Positions 15,733 through 23,971 of a stretch of 46,425 nt of DNA are shown here, piece by piece. The stretch comes from a virus. The notes under the pieces are model-generated. The model searched no databases and was not told the origin of the DNA. It saw nothing but the letters and a program-made list of their open reading frames with translations. Within the stretch, counting starts at the first letter, position 1; every line of letters starts with the position of its first letter. The translations under genes and the position numbers were made by a program. The stretch covers positions 1 to 46,425 of IMG/VR virus record IMGVR_UViG_3300042450_001601; one strand, written 5' to 3'.

Positions 15733-17293
15733 AGATCAAATAATATTTCCGGGTACGGTCTACGATGACCAAGACCCAATGATGTTGGGTAGACTTAGAG
15801 TTATACCTGAGGGGAAAGATTATAGTGCTATGATTAAAAGTGTCCCTAACTTTGATGAAGAGACGGATAAGTGGTCAAGCAAAGATCCTCTTATATTTTT
15901 ACCTTTACTACCGTTTTTTATAAGTCAAACTCCTAGAGAAAAAGAATATGTACATATAATATACCAAGATAAAAATTTTCCATTAGAGAATAAATTTTAC
16001 GTACAAGGTCCATTTTCAGCTCCAACAGAAACTCGTCAGGAGGATTATCAAGGTATGAAAAAATTCCTTTCATCCGGAGATAGAATTAAAGATAAAAGAA
16101 GTATTAGGAATATTGATGGGACATATCGATACGATGGGAGTAAAGGTGTTTTTCCAGAACCTGGGGATAACTCCCTTTTAGGTCGAGGAAGTGCGGATGT
16201 TATTGTTAAAGAAAATGAGGTTTTGATAAGAGCCGGTAAAACTAAAACATTAAATAGGGACATTTTTCCTGAAGGGAATAACCTAAGATCCTTTTTACAA
16301 TTATCTAATTTTACTCAAACAAAAGTTTTGGGAGAATCTAAATACGAAACTAAGTTAGAGGAAATCGTCGCTGTAGTTAAAAAAATGGTTATTTGGAATA
16401 TTGATAATCTTGAAAATAAATTTGACAATTTTAATGGTTCGGTTGGGTTATACACTATATTACCAACGTCAGATATTGTAAATACTAAGAACTTTAAACC
16501 CAGTACTATAGATAAATTATCTGTTGGTACAAATTATTCAGGACCATTAGAGGAAATTAAATTCACTAATGAATCTTTTGATAATGTGGTTTTTTTAATT
16601 AATAAATTTATCTCAGGTTTGTTCAATGGTTATCTTGACATAAAAGGATACACCGTTAATAATCAACAAAATGTTTCTAACGATTCGTTCCCATTTATTG
16701 TAACCCCATCAAAGTTAACGTATAACACGGGTATTAAATTTTCAGAATCAACATCAACTAATGATGTTGCTGAATTAGCAAATTATGTTAGGTTTCATAG
16801 TAACATTACATTAACCCCTGGTAAAACAACTAATGGGTTTTTCTTGGTGTCGGAGAACAAAAATGGAACACCCTTATTAGGGCCTCAATCTAAACTTAAT
16901 AGGGAGAAAATAACTCCAGTTACTTTTAATAATGATACAATCAGTTATAGTATATTGGGAGGGGAAAGAATTTATCTATTATCTCAAGACCCAAAATTAC
17001 CAAGTTCTAAAGGGTCTATTGATATTCAACAAACATTATACGGTATCCCACAGGATAAATTTATTGGTAGTAAAAATAGTATTGAGAATTTGACATACTC
17101 TACGGTACGTGGTGATGAGTTAATGATTCTACTTAGAAAGATATTTTCATTTATTAAAGGTCATGTACATCCAACCTCTTCTATGCCTCCTGTTCCTATA
17201 TCTTCAGGTAATGGTCAGACCACAACAGAGATCGATGAGATACTCGCTAATGCTGAAAATTCCATCTTAAATAAAAATATCCGAATTAATTGA
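15716..17293 (+). CDS. gp5-like baseplate protein with N-terminal OB-fold
   Basis: A 525-residue protein that begins like the OB-fold of T4 gp5 and related spike proteins: FPGTVYDDQDPMMLGRLRVI, then DPLIFLPLLPFFISQTPREK, EYVHIIYQDKN and NKFYVQGPFS. No lysozyme domain is present, unlike T4 gp5. The C-terminal part has GDELMILLRKIFSFIKGHVH followed by PTSSMPPVPIS, a motif typical of baseplate proteins in large myoviruses. It probably forms part of the central hub or spike. Its last stop abuts a TATTTAT box. Confidence 0.7.
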   Translation: MSVINRDQIIFPGTVYDDQDPMMLGRLRVIPEGKDYSAMIKSVPNFDEETDKWSSKDPLIFLPLLPFFISQTPREKEYVHIIYQDKNFPLENKFYVQGPFSAPTETRQEDYQGMKKFLSSGDRIKDKRSIRNIDGTYRYDGSKGVFPEPGDNSLLGRGSADVIVKENEVLIRAGKTKTLNRDIFPEGNNLRSFLQLSNFTQTKVLGESKYETKLEEIVAVVKKMVIWNIDNLENKFDNFNGSVGLYTILPTSDIVNTKNFKPSTIDKLSVGTNYSGPLEEIKFTNESFDNVVFLINKFISGLFNGYLDIKGYTVNNQQNVSNDSFPFIVTPSKLTYNTGIKFSESTSTNDVAELANYVRFHSNITLTPGKTTNGFFLVSENKNGTPLLGPQSKLNREKITPVTFNNDTISYSILGGERIYLLSQDPKLPSSKGSIDIQQTLYGIPQDKFIGSKNSIENLTYSTVRGDELMILLRKIFSFIKGHVHPTSSMPPVPISSGNGQTTTEIDEILANAENSILNKNIRIN

Positions 17294-17300
17294 TATTTAT
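17294..17300 (+). promoter_or_regulatory. TATTTAT box before the 17316 virion gene
   Basis: It starts at the base after the preceding stop codon; 15 bases separate it from ATG 17316. Confidence 0.6.
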
Positions 17301-17315
17301 TGAATAAAGTATTCA

Positions 17316-18782
17316 ATGTCAATTAACAATTCGTATTTCAGTAAAAATAACACGATAGTATCTAATAGTTTTACCAACACTGGGAGAAACCCTGTAACGG
17401 AACTATTTTACGGCTCTTTGGCGACGTCTCAGTTTCCAAATGGGTATAGTCGTTTCATTTTTGATTTAGATCTTTCTTTATTAAAAGAAAAGGTTTTTGG
17501 TGGTACTATCAGTACCACTTGCCCCGACACAACTAAACATACATTAAGGATGACTAATACGTCATGGTTTAATAATGAACTGTTAAACACAAAAACGTCT
17601 CAGGCAAGAATGAGAGCAACCTCATTTGACTTAATCTTATTTAGAATTCCATACATCAATGACGATCCGTCAACACCACAAGAGTGGGATGAAGGGGTTG
17701 GTTATGACTTTGCGGATTTAATCTATGACTATAGCGACTTTGATAAGAACTTCTCTGACAGACCATCCAATTGGATTCAAACAACCACTATTGGAGTTTG
17801 GACTGAACCAGGGATATATGACAACACGAATATGGGAACTGTTCCGTATAGTGGATTAACTATTGTTGATGTGCAACATTTTGAGTTTGGTGATGAAAAT
17901 ATTAGTTTTGACATGACCGATGAAATTAATAACATATTAAACGGTAGTTTAACTAATGTTTCTGGATGGGGAATTGCTTATAAACCTCAAATTGAAAATA
18001 TAGTCGGAGTAAGTGATGCGTATGAGGTACAATTCTTCACAAGACATACTCAAACATTCTACGAACCATTTTTAGAAACCAATTATAACGATTTAATTGA
18101 CGATGATAGAAATCTCTTCACATTAGGTCACGTTAATAGACTTTATCTTTATCTATACGACAATGGTCAACCTATTAATTTGGATTACTTACCAAGTGTA
18201 ACAATATTGGATGCGTCTGGTAGTCAAATCCCAGGGTTAATTGGTTTAACAACTTGTCAAAAAACTAAAGGAGTTTACGAAGTGGTAATACCACCATTAT
18301 CTGGGTATAAAACACCTTGTACTTTTTCAGATCAATGGAATGGATTAAGTTTAAACGGATTTTCAATCCCATCCATAACTAATGACTTTACGTTATATCC
18401 ATATAAAAACTCAATCCAAATAGGAACAACATCTTCTGACCCTAAATTATACGGATTTGATTTTTACGGTATTAAACAAGACGAGAAAATTTTAAATACA
18501 GATATTAGAAAAGTTGGGGTGATAATCAAACAAGCGTATAGTACTCAAAAGCTATTACAAAAAGTCGATTCTTATTATCGAATTTATGTTAGAGAGGGTC
18601 AAACTGAAGTACAAGTACAAGATTGGACAAAAATAAATAGGACACCAAATGAGTATTTTTTCATGTTTGACACTAGAGATAAAATCCCAAATGAATACTT
18701 TATCGATATTAAAGTTGAGAGCTCAGGTGAGGTGAATACCTATAAAAGACAAATAAAGTTTCAAATAGTAAATACTAAATAA
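17316..18782 (+). CDS. Putative virion structural protein
   Basis: A 488-residue, beta-rich, Asn/Thr/Tyr-rich protein with no signal peptide. The first half (residues ~40-230) looks like a DNRLRE-type or jelly-roll module: YSRFIFDLDLSLLKEKV, HTLRMTNTSWFN, SFDLILFRIPYINDDPSTPQ, EWDEGVGYDF. The second half (HVNRLYLYLYDNGQPINLDY onward) is Ig-like beta sandwich. The composition and the position after the gp5-like gene suggest a tail or baseplate-peripheral protein, possibly with carbohydrate binding. No named family is certain. Confidence 0.6.
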   Translation: MSINNSYFSKNNTIVSNSFTNTGRNPVTELFYGSLATSQFPNGYSRFIFDLDLSLLKEKVFGGTISTTCPDTTKHTLRMTNTSWFNNELLNTKTSQARMRATSFDLILFRIPYINDDPSTPQEWDEGVGYDFADLIYDYSDFDKNFSDRPSNWIQTTTIGVWTEPGIYDNTNMGTVPYSGLTIVDVQHFEFGDENISFDMTDEINNILNGSLTNVSGWGIAYKPQIENIVGVSDAYEVQFFTRHTQTFYEPFLETNYNDLIDDDRNLFTLGHVNRLYLYLYDNGQPINLDYLPSVTILDASGSQIPGLIGLTTCQKTKGVYEVVIPPLSGYKTPCTFSDQWNGLSLNGFSIPSITNDFTLYPYKNSIQIGTTSSDPKLYGFDFYGIKQDEKILNTDIRKVGVIIKQAYSTQKLLQKVDSYYRIYVREGQTEVQVQDWTKINRTPNEYFFMFDTRDKIPNEYFIDIKVESSGEVNTYKRQIKFQIVNTK

Positions 18783-18793
18783 AAAAATAAAAC

Positions 18794-18800
18794 TATTTAT
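18794..18800 (+). promoter_or_regulatory. TATTTAT box before the 18817 gene
   Basis: The box is followed by a G-free, A-rich 16-base leader up to ATG 18817. Confidence 0.6.
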
Positions 18801-18816
18801 ATAAAAACAAATTAAA

Positions 18817-19431
18817 ATGGAAAATTATATTATAAATGAATGTATTACTAATAATGTCCACATTCTTTCTTCGTCAGGGTTAACTTCGGGTGCCACAATA
18901 GAGTTTGATATTAACGAGGCTCGATTTTGTGGTACTGTTGGGGCAGTAACAGGGAGCGGCGAAACTCCAAACATATCCTTCATTCAACTATACGACGATT
19001 CTTGCGCGTGTTTAAGTGGTATTACAATATTAGATGAAACTTTAAATTTTAAATTTATACGATGTGGCACATTAGAAGAGATTTCTATCGAAGCTACTAA
19101 CTTTTGTAATGATTTTGGATTACCCACAACAGGTATTACTTATGAAATACGATTTGGTGCTGAAACACCATTTTGCGGCACTTTTGAAGGGTTAAGTTCA
19201 ACGGGAGTAACAAATTATTCATTCGTTTCAGGACCCTTTTCACTTTGTGAAGATTGTGGACAAGAACCACCTATAAGTGCGGGTACAGAATATAACGTAT
19301 GTGTTATCGATTGTAGTGGTAACACAGTATCAATAAGTCCCCCACACCCTACTTGGACAAATGAACAAGGTAAAGCAGTAGTTCTATTAGACGCAATCGT
19401 TTTAGGGGGGATGAACGGATTAAATAATTAA
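18817..19431 (+). CDS. Cys-rich virion-type protein
   Basis: A 204-residue beta-rich protein with no signal peptide. About a dozen cysteines are spread through it. The element FCGT occurs twice (ARFCGTVGAV and PFCGTFEGLS), suggesting an internal duplication. The C-terminal segment SPPHPTWTNEQGKAVVLLDA is more conserved-looking than the rest. It has its own TATTTAT box and lies among tail genes. The function is unknown; a surface-exposed tail component is plausible. Confidence 0.55.
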   Translation: MENYIINECITNNVHILSSSGLTSGATIEFDINEARFCGTVGAVTGSGETPNISFIQLYDDSCACLSGITILDETLNFKFIRCGTLEEISIEATNFCNDFGLPTTGITYEIRFGAETPFCGTFEGLSSTGVTNYSFVSGPFSLCEDCGQEPPISAGTEYNVCVIDCSGNTVSISPPHPTWTNEQGKAVVLLDAIVLGGMNGLNN

Positions 19432-19437
19432 ATAATT

Positions 19438-19444
19438 TATTTAT
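19438..19444 (+). promoter_or_regulatory. TATTTAT box before the 19450 gene
   Basis: Only 5 bases separate the box from ATG 19450, again implying a very short leader. Confidence 0.5.
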
Positions 19445-19449
19445 ATAAT

Positions 19450-19761
19450 ATGAAAAAAATTATTAAACTAACTGAATCTGATTTAAACAGACTTGTTAAA
19501 AGAATCATTAACGAAGAAGAATTCGATGATGAAATTGGTAAACCTAAGTTTACTGTGGAACCACATGTAAGAATAACACCAAGAGAAAAAGATATCGAAG
19601 GGTTATTCGGAAAATATAGTAACCAAATTCCTGCGGATATCTTACGTTATATGAGAAAAAATCCTCAGTTGGTTATGGACAGATTGTCAGTTATCTATGG
19701 TAAAAAGTTTTTAGACTATGCTGATAATGCGTATAAGAAAAATAATAAATACGATTTTTAA
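19450..19761 (+). CDS. Small protein with cleavable-looking N-terminal leader
   Basis: A 103-residue protein whose N-terminus reads LTESDLNRLVKRIINE from residue 7. It resembles the leaders of the minus-strand 21812 and 22633 proteins and ends in Ile-Asn-Glu, the type of site cut by T4 gp21 proteases ((I/L)xE). The remainder is a compact basic/aromatic module (FGKYSNQIPADILRYMRKNP). A head-internal protein is the working guess. Confidence 0.5.
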   Translation: MKKIIKLTESDLNRLVKRIINEEEFDDEIGKPKFTVEPHVRITPREKDIEGLFGKYSNQIPADILRYMRKNPQLVMDRLSVIYGKKFLDYADNAYKKNNKYDF

Positions 19762-19763
19762 TC

Positions 19764-19790
19764 ATTATCTTCCGTAAACGATAATTTTTA
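19764..19790 (+). terminator. Weak terminator-like hairpin
   Basis: ATTATC (19764-19769) pairs with GATAAT (19780-19785), followed by a T-rich run. It lies just after the 19761 stop and directly before a host-type promoter. Confidence 0.4.
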
Positions 19791-19792
19791 TT

Positions 19793-19800
19793 TATCTTTG
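19793..19800 (+). promoter_or_regulatory. Bacteroidota-type -7 element (TAnnTTTG)
   Basis: TATCTTTG matches the Bacteroidota primary-sigma -7 consensus and lies 18 bases before ATG 19819. No clear -33 TTG element is seen at the expected distance. Confidence 0.5.
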
Positions 19801-19818
19801 TCTTAAGTTAAAAACGAT

Positions 19819-20259
19819 ATGAGAAAAATGTTTAAAAGATTGTATGTTAAATGGATTATTTGGTCTAGATATAAAGGACTTAAAAATGTTGAGGAACTAA
19901 CCGATAGCCAACGAATTTGTTTGGGTATTTGTAGATCTTTAATAAACCACCCGAATTCAAAATTCCTTATCGCTCCTCTATCAGGTGAGCGTTATATTAA
20001 AAATACTGTACTAAGATTGTTTGTCGTACTTGACGATAGACATATTAGTGTAACTAACCATGTGTACCATTATGATGTAATATTACACGATAGAGAATGG
20101 GACAGATTAGTTAGAATGTATGACAGTAGAACTGAGAAAATACGACAAGAATATAAAGAAGAGGTTAAATCCCAAATTAAACATTCTCTACGATCAATCT
20201 TAGATAGAGTGGATTCATCTGAAGGATTCCCTCAAGACACTCTTGATGAAACTCCTTAA
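19819..20259 (+). CDS. Hypothetical protein with host-type promoter
   Basis: A 146-residue basic protein (MRKMFKRLYVKWIIWSRYKG) with a globular middle (FLIAPLSGERYIKNTVLRLF, VLDDRHISVTNHVYHYDVIL) and a charged helical end. No family is recognised. It is preceded by a TAnnTTTG element instead of a TATTTAT box, so it may be an early gene. Its 3' end overlaps the 3' end of the convergent minus-strand gene by 45 bases. Confidence 0.55.
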   Translation: MRKMFKRLYVKWIIWSRYKGLKNVEELTDSQRICLGICRSLINHPNSKFLIAPLSGERYIKNTVLRLFVVLDDRHISVTNHVYHYDVILHDREWDRLVRMYDSRTEKIRQEYKEEVKSQIKHSLRSILDRVDSSEGFPQDTLDETP

Positions 20260-20880
20260 TGAATTATTTTCAACAGGTGTTATTTCAATCCACTCATTAA
20301 CAGTGTGAACATCGTGTTCAGGTGTATTGTAAGACCCATCAGGATTTTTTTCCCAAACACCGACAACTTTTTTAATATTATTTTTTAATGTTTTTTGTTT
20401 TTTCTTGTGATTAAATTCGGTATTAACAAACTCTTGAAACGGCCCTAAATGTTGTTTTTTCCATTTTTTTAATCCAATCTCCATAGGACCATTATATAAT
20501 CCAGAGGTTATTGTTGTACCAGCCTCTTTAATTGGAACCATTTTAACCCCTTCACCAGGTGTTTGATTAATATTATTACCATCATCATCACTCGATGTTA
20601 AATTCGGATGTTTTTTCAAATAATCAGACTCTTTCTTGGCTTTACGTTCAATCTTTTTAATTTGTTTCTTTGTTTCATCCATTTTGCCGTCATAACTATC
20701 ATACGATAACATTGCATCATTATCTTTCGATACGGGTGTATTAAATGGTTGCAAAGCCGACTTATCGAACTCTTTTGTCCCTGGTTGCATTGGGCCAATA
20801 TACGATCCTCTACCACCACCATCATTTGTCGCCTCTGAAACGATCTTTTGTTTTACCTTATTTATAATATCTCTTAACAT
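20215..20880 (-). CDS. Hypothetical, probable virion protein with short leader
   Basis: A 221-residue hydrophilic protein. The N-terminus MLRDIINKVKQKIVSE is a short amphipathic helix ending in Val-Ser-Glu followed by ATNDGGGRGSYIGP, resembling a prohead-protease site and a Gly-rich mature start. The middle is Lys-rich and coiled (ETKKQIKKIERKAKKESDYL). A Gly-Pro element recurs (SYIGPMQPGTKEFDK and LYNGPMEIGLKKWKK), suggesting an internal duplication. The C-terminus LRSFIKSVLRE resembles the N-terminal leader. It is transcribed from the palindromic box at 20899-20910. Confidence 0.5.
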   Translation of the reverse strand: MLRDIINKVKQKIVSEATNDGGGRGSYIGPMQPGTKEFDKSALQPFNTPVSKDNDAMLSYDSYDGKMDETKKQIKKIERKAKKESDYLKKHPNLTSSDDDGNNINQTPGEGVKMVPIKEAGTTITSGLYNGPMEIGLKKWKKQHLGPFQEFVNTEFNHKKKQKTLKNNIKKVVGVWEKNPDGSYNTPEHDVHTVNEWIEITPVENNSLRSFIKSVLRESFR

Positions 20881-20898
20881 TGTGAAAATTATTTCTTA

Positions 20899-20910
20899 TA
20901 TTTATAAATA
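20899..20910. promoter_or_regulatory. Bidirectional TATTTAT box (TATTTATAAATA)
   Basis: This perfect 12-base palindrome provides a TATTTAT box to both divergent genes: 20 bases before ATG 20926 on the plus strand and 23 bases before the minus-strand start at 20880. Confidence 0.6.
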
Positions 20911-20925
20911 CATTAAACTATTAAA

Positions 20926-21162
20926 ATGGAAGAACAAAAAATATTTGGAAAATTATTTAACTCAATACCATTATTGAGTGAAGATCATTTAGATGTATTA
21001 TTACAAACAATGGATAAGGATTCATCACTATACGTTCTAATCCAAGCTGTAAAATATGGACACGAATCGGGCGTTTATTCATTGGGTGAATCTGAAGTAA
21101 TCTCAAAGTGTATTAGAATATTGTCTAAAATCGAGGAAGGTACTGAAGACAAATCTTTATAA
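20926..21162 (+). CDS. Small hypothetical protein
   Basis: A 78-residue helical, acidic protein (LFNSIPLLSEDHLDVLLQTM; ESEVISKCIRILSKIEEG). No family is recognised. It has its own box and is followed by a bidirectional terminator, so it forms a single-gene unit. Confidence 0.5.
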   Translation: MEEQKIFGKLFNSIPLLSEDHLDVLLQTMDKDSSLYVLIQAVKYGHESGVYSLGESEVISKCIRILSKIEEGTEDKSL

Positions 21163-21167
21163 TAAAA

Positions 21168-21198
21168 AAATCGATAAAGATATTATCCTTATCGATTT
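21168..21198. terminator. Bidirectional terminator
   Basis: A 10-bp perfect stem, AAATCGATAA with TTATCGATTT, has an 11-base loop with A-rich and T-rich flanks. It separates the convergent genes ending at 21162 (+) and 21219 (-). Confidence 0.7.
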
Positions 21199-21218
21199 AT
21201 TTGTATAATTTAAATTAA

Positions 21219-21812
21219 TTAAAGTAAATCATTATTCCCCATTGGAGGTGATGATGCTGTTGTTGATGTTACCCCAACACCCGCTGGAGTTGTTGATCCA
21301 CCCGCTGGAGTTGTTGATCCACCCGCTGGAGCTGTTGATCCACCACCCGGTATCGATGATTGTTTAGAAAGAGCTGACTTAACAGCTGCGGCTGTTTTAG
21401 GACCCCATTTACCATCCTCAACTAATCCTGATTGGTATTTTTTATTTAAAGCCTTTTGAATCTCCATTACTTTATTAATTGGGATAACAGGAGTAGCTAC
21501 AGGAGCAGCTACAGGAGCAGCTACAGGTGCTGGTGTTGCCGCAGCTACAGGTGATGCTGGTGCTGGCGATGCTGCTACAGATGGTGATGCAGCTACAGGT
21601 GTTGGTGTTGCTGCTGCGACTTGTGCTTGAGCAACAAGTTCAGGTTGTTTAAACCCAGCTACAGCCCCTTTAATTCTATTTCCAAACCCCGGTTTCTCTT
21701 CTTTCGGATCCGTTACGGGTGGTATCACTGGTGACGCAGCCACTTTCGCTTGTTCATGTAACCCTAATATTTTTTCTCTTTCACTTTCAGTGATTGTTAA
21801 TCTATTTTTCAT
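21219..21812 (-). CDS. Peptidoglycan-binding-domain protein with Ala/Pro linker
   Basis: A 197-residue protein in four parts: a short leader TITESEREKILGLHE; a low-complexity linker rich in Ala, Pro, Val and Thr (residues ~65-110); a peptidoglycan_binding_1-like domain (VMEIQKALNKKYQSGLVEDG, then KWGPKTAAAVKSAL, the D-G-xxGpxT pattern); and a C-terminal GGST(A/T)PA triplicate. No catalytic domain and no classical signal peptide. It follows the 22633 gene by 11 bases. It could be a virion protein that holds cell wall during entry, or a lysis accessory. Confidence 0.65.
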   Translation of the reverse strand: MKNRLTITESEREKILGLHEQAKVAASPVIPPVTDPKEEKPGFGNRIKGAVAGFKQPELVAQAQVAAATPTPVAASPSVAASPAPASPVAAATPAPVAAPVAAPVATPVIPINKVMEIQKALNKKYQSGLVEDGKWGPKTAAAVKSALSKQSSIPGGGSTAPAGGSTTPAGGSTTPAGVGVTSTTASSPPMGNNDLL

Positions 21813-21823
21813 AATGTTTTTAA

Positions 21824-22633
21824 TTATTGTAATTTAGCTAAGATTGCGTCATAATCAGCATTAGTTAATTTACCCGTTGGGGTAGCAACACCAATTGAAG
21901 TTTGAATTTCTTTATTAAGAGCTGGAACTATTGATGGTTTTTTGTATGTAGATGTCAATTTACCACCAACTTTATTTGGAAATTCCGTTTGACATGTAAA
22001 CGGCACCCATTCTTCATTAGTTGGACTGCCATCATCCCTTAATTGAATATCTCTCGATTGTTTTGTCCCATCCCCCCAATATCTAAAAGTATCGCTTATG
22101 TAGTAATTTTTCCCTGTAACTTTATCCTGACGAAGATCAAGACCATTTAAACACGGAAACTTTCCTAATTTCTCCATAGTTTCCATAGAGTTTTGTTCGT
22201 AATTCGGATCTGGCGCTGGAGTTACGGGTTTGGGAAATAGTTTATTACAAAATGGTTTCAAGTATTTTGTTTCTAAATTCTCATTATTATATAAATCACC
22301 CTTACCAATCACTTTGAATTTACCTGTTATGCAATTATAATTAAGAATTCCAATCGCCGCTCCCATAAATATTTTATCAGTTAATATAAAATTCTTATCA
22401 CTCGATTCATAAAATTTTGTATTTTTAGGAATTTTAAGGGTGCTAGGATGAGCGATCCTAACATCGTTAGGGTGTGTTTCATTCGTTAAAAAATATTCAG
22501 ATCCAAGACTTATTGAATCATTGGTTTGTTCTGAAATAACATTCAGATATTGTCGTTTAGTTGATTCTTTATGAAGATTTAAAATCCTAGTCGATTCTTC
22601 TTCATTTAAAAAATATAATTTTTTCATATTCAT
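21824..22633 (-). CDS. Hypothetical protein with leader like its neighbour
   Basis: A 269-residue protein starting with FLNEEESTRILNLHKEST, which parallels ITESEREKILGLHE of the next gene. VISE follows at about residues 32-35, a possible prohead-protease site. The body is beta-rich. The C-terminus (VPALNKEIQTSIGVATPTGK, then LTNADYDAILAKL) looks like a degenerate peptidoglycan-binding module with the D-G loop changed. Two starts are possible: M1 at 22633 or M3 at 22627. No enzyme motif is visible. Confidence 0.5.
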   Translation of the reverse strand: MNMKKLYFLNEEESTRILNLHKESTKRQYLNVISEQTNDSISLGSEYFLTNETHPNDVRIAHPSTLKIPKNTKFYESSDKNFILTDKIFMGAAIGILNYNCITGKFKVIGKGDLYNNENLETKYLKPFCNKLFPKPVTPAPDPNYEQNSMETMEKLGKFPCLNGLDLRQDKVTGKNYYISDTFRYWGDGTKQSRDIQLRDDGSPTNEEWVPFTCQTEFPNKVGGKLTSTYKKPSIVPALNKEIQTSIGVATPTGKLTNADYDAILAKLQ

Positions 22634-22646
22634 TTCTGTTTAATAT

Positions 22647-22653
22647 ATAAATA
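22647..22653 (-). promoter_or_regulatory. TATTTAT box for the 22633/21812 pair
   Basis: The minus-strand box lies 13 bases before the 22633 start. It is preceded by a run of T and A tracts (22657-22673) that may form a bent upstream element. Confidence 0.55.
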
Positions 22654-22708
22654 TCCTTTTTTTTAAAAAAAAATAACACATACAATTAATAATGAATATA
22701 TTTATACT

Positions 22709-22849
22709 GTGATTAAAGGAAACGATTCAGATACAATTAATTACAATGGGTTAGAACGAAACAATCCTAACTTATCGGGTGGAATGGAAGACGATTTAGA
22801 TACAACGTCCACCCTCTTTTATTATCTTAATAGATTTAAATGTCCGTGA
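22709..22849 (+). CDS. Possible small ORF (46 codons, GTG start)
   Basis: A GTG-started frame encodes a polar peptide (SDTINYNGLERNNPNLSGGM, then a C-terminal LFYYLNRFKCP). It fills the only sizeable gap between minus-strand genes, and its 3' end overlaps the convergent adhesin gene by 28 bases. No box, ribosome-binding site or family supports it, so it may be chance. Confidence 0.2.
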   Translation: MIKGNDSDTINYNGLERNNPNLSGGMEDDLDTTSTLFYYLNRFKCP

Positions 22850-23394
22850 GTTTGAATTCTTCTATCATCACTATAGATTCCAAACTCCATCTTCCATATA
22901 TAAACCCCATCTTGACATTTTTTTCCACCATATGTACCATTCCATCTGGCTGAGGTATCATGTGATTCCCATAGAATTTCACCCCACCTATTAAAAATCA
23001 AAAAGGTAAAATCAGTAATATCTATACCATCTGTGATTACAGGATAGAAATATTGATTATATTCATCATTGTCAGGTGTGAATGTATTAGGAACCCAATA
23101 CACCATTTCCTCACAAAAAATAACAACAACACTATAACTTTGGGTATCAGACGGACAATCCCCATTGACGGAATAACCTGTTACTGATATATCATATGTC
23201 CCAGCAACTGACCAATCCATAGTTAACTCGTCCACTAAATAGTGATCACCATTAACTACCCAATCAAAATTCATAGGTATTTGTGAATTAATCGAATATG
23301 TATAAGACACAGATTCCCCCTCACATATCTCAATGACTTGTTGAGAATATGTGAAGAAACCTGTTAAAAATAATATTGTTAAAATTAATTTCAT
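22822..23394 (-). CDS. Exported protein with gliding-motility/T9SS type B sorting domain
   Basis: A 190-residue protein. The Sec signal peptide is KLILTILFLTGFFTYSQ. Residues ~22-92 form a PKD/Ig-like domain (ICEGESVSYTYSI; WSVAGTYDISVTGY). Residues ~97-190 match the gliding-motility-associated C-terminal (CHU_C) domain: WVPNTFTPDNDEYNQYFYPV, FTFLIFNRWGEILWESHD, WNGTYGGKKCQDGVYIWKME. In Bacteroidota this domain sends proteins through the T9SS and attaches them to the surface in a SprF-dependent way. It is the last gene of a four-gene cassette; the preceding stop and this ATG are separated by one base. Confidence 0.85.
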   Translation of the reverse strand: MKLILTILFLTGFFTYSQQVIEICEGESVSYTYSINSQIPMNFDWVVNGDHYLVDELTMDWSVAGTYDISVTGYSVNGDCPSDTQSYSVVVIFCEEMVYWVPNTFTPDNDEYNQYFYPVITDGIDITDFTFLIFNRWGEILWESHDTSARWNGTYGGKKCQDGVYIWKMEFGIYSDDRRIQTHGHLNLLR

Positions 23395-23395
23395 T

Positions 23396-23959
23396 TTAAT
23401 TATGTTGTATCGGAGATAGTGTTAGAATTGGTGTTACTGTAACTGATGTAGTTGTTGTGAACGTACAACCAGACGATGTAACAGTATAAGTTAATGTAAA
23501 TGTTCCTACACCTGATGTGGTAGGACAAAATTGATTACCGACAACCCCAGTCCCTGTAAATACTCCACCAATTGGTGTTCCTACTAAAGTAACACACGCA
23601 GCACCAGTACAGAAAGGCCCGATAGGGGTAATCGTTGGAAGTACTTGGTATATTAAAACATTTAATGTTACGGGAGTACTTAAACATCCACTAGCACTTG
23701 AAGCAACAACACTTACACCATTACTTATTAACCCAGGAGCAGCTGTCGACCAATCCACAACTATTGAATTCGTTGTTTGTCCGGCAGTTATTACACCAGG
23801 TGAAGCAATTGTCCATGTATATGTATACCCCGCACCTAAAGATGGTACCGTATATGTCGATCCATTTGTTTGATAACAAACTGTGTCAGGATTTACTGTT
23901 GATTGAGAATATCCGACTAAGGATATTAATGATAGGACTAAGATTAATAATTTTTTCAT
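23396..23959 (-). CDS. Exported PKD/Ig-like repeat protein
   Basis: A 187-residue protein with signal peptide KKLLILVLSLISLVGYSQ and a PKD-like domain (VCYQTNGSTYTVPSLGAGYT, NSIVVDWSTAAPG, SVVASSASGCLSTP). A second Bacteroidota Ig-like module follows (PFCTGAACVTLVGTP; GVFTGTGVVGNQFCP). There is no T9SS sorting domain; the chain ends ILTLSPIQHN. In Bacteroidota such domains normally lie inside one long adhesin that ends in a CHU_C domain. Here that domain is encoded by the next ORF. Confidence 0.75.
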   Translation of the reverse strand: MKKLLILVLSLISLVGYSQSTVNPDTVCYQTNGSTYTVPSLGAGYTYTWTIASPGVITAGQTTNSIVVDWSTAAPGLISNGVSVVASSASGCLSTPVTLNVLIYQVLPTITPIGPFCTGAACVTLVGTPIGGVFTGTGVVGNQFCPTTSGVGTFTLTYTVTSSGCTFTTTTSVTVTPILTLSPIQHN

Positions 23960-23971
23960 GACTTTTTATTT

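Noticed and set aside
22709-22849. Small plus-strand ORF as a confident gene
   Set aside because: It is kept only at low confidence: GTG start, no promoter box or ribosome-binding site, no family, and overlap with the convergent gene.
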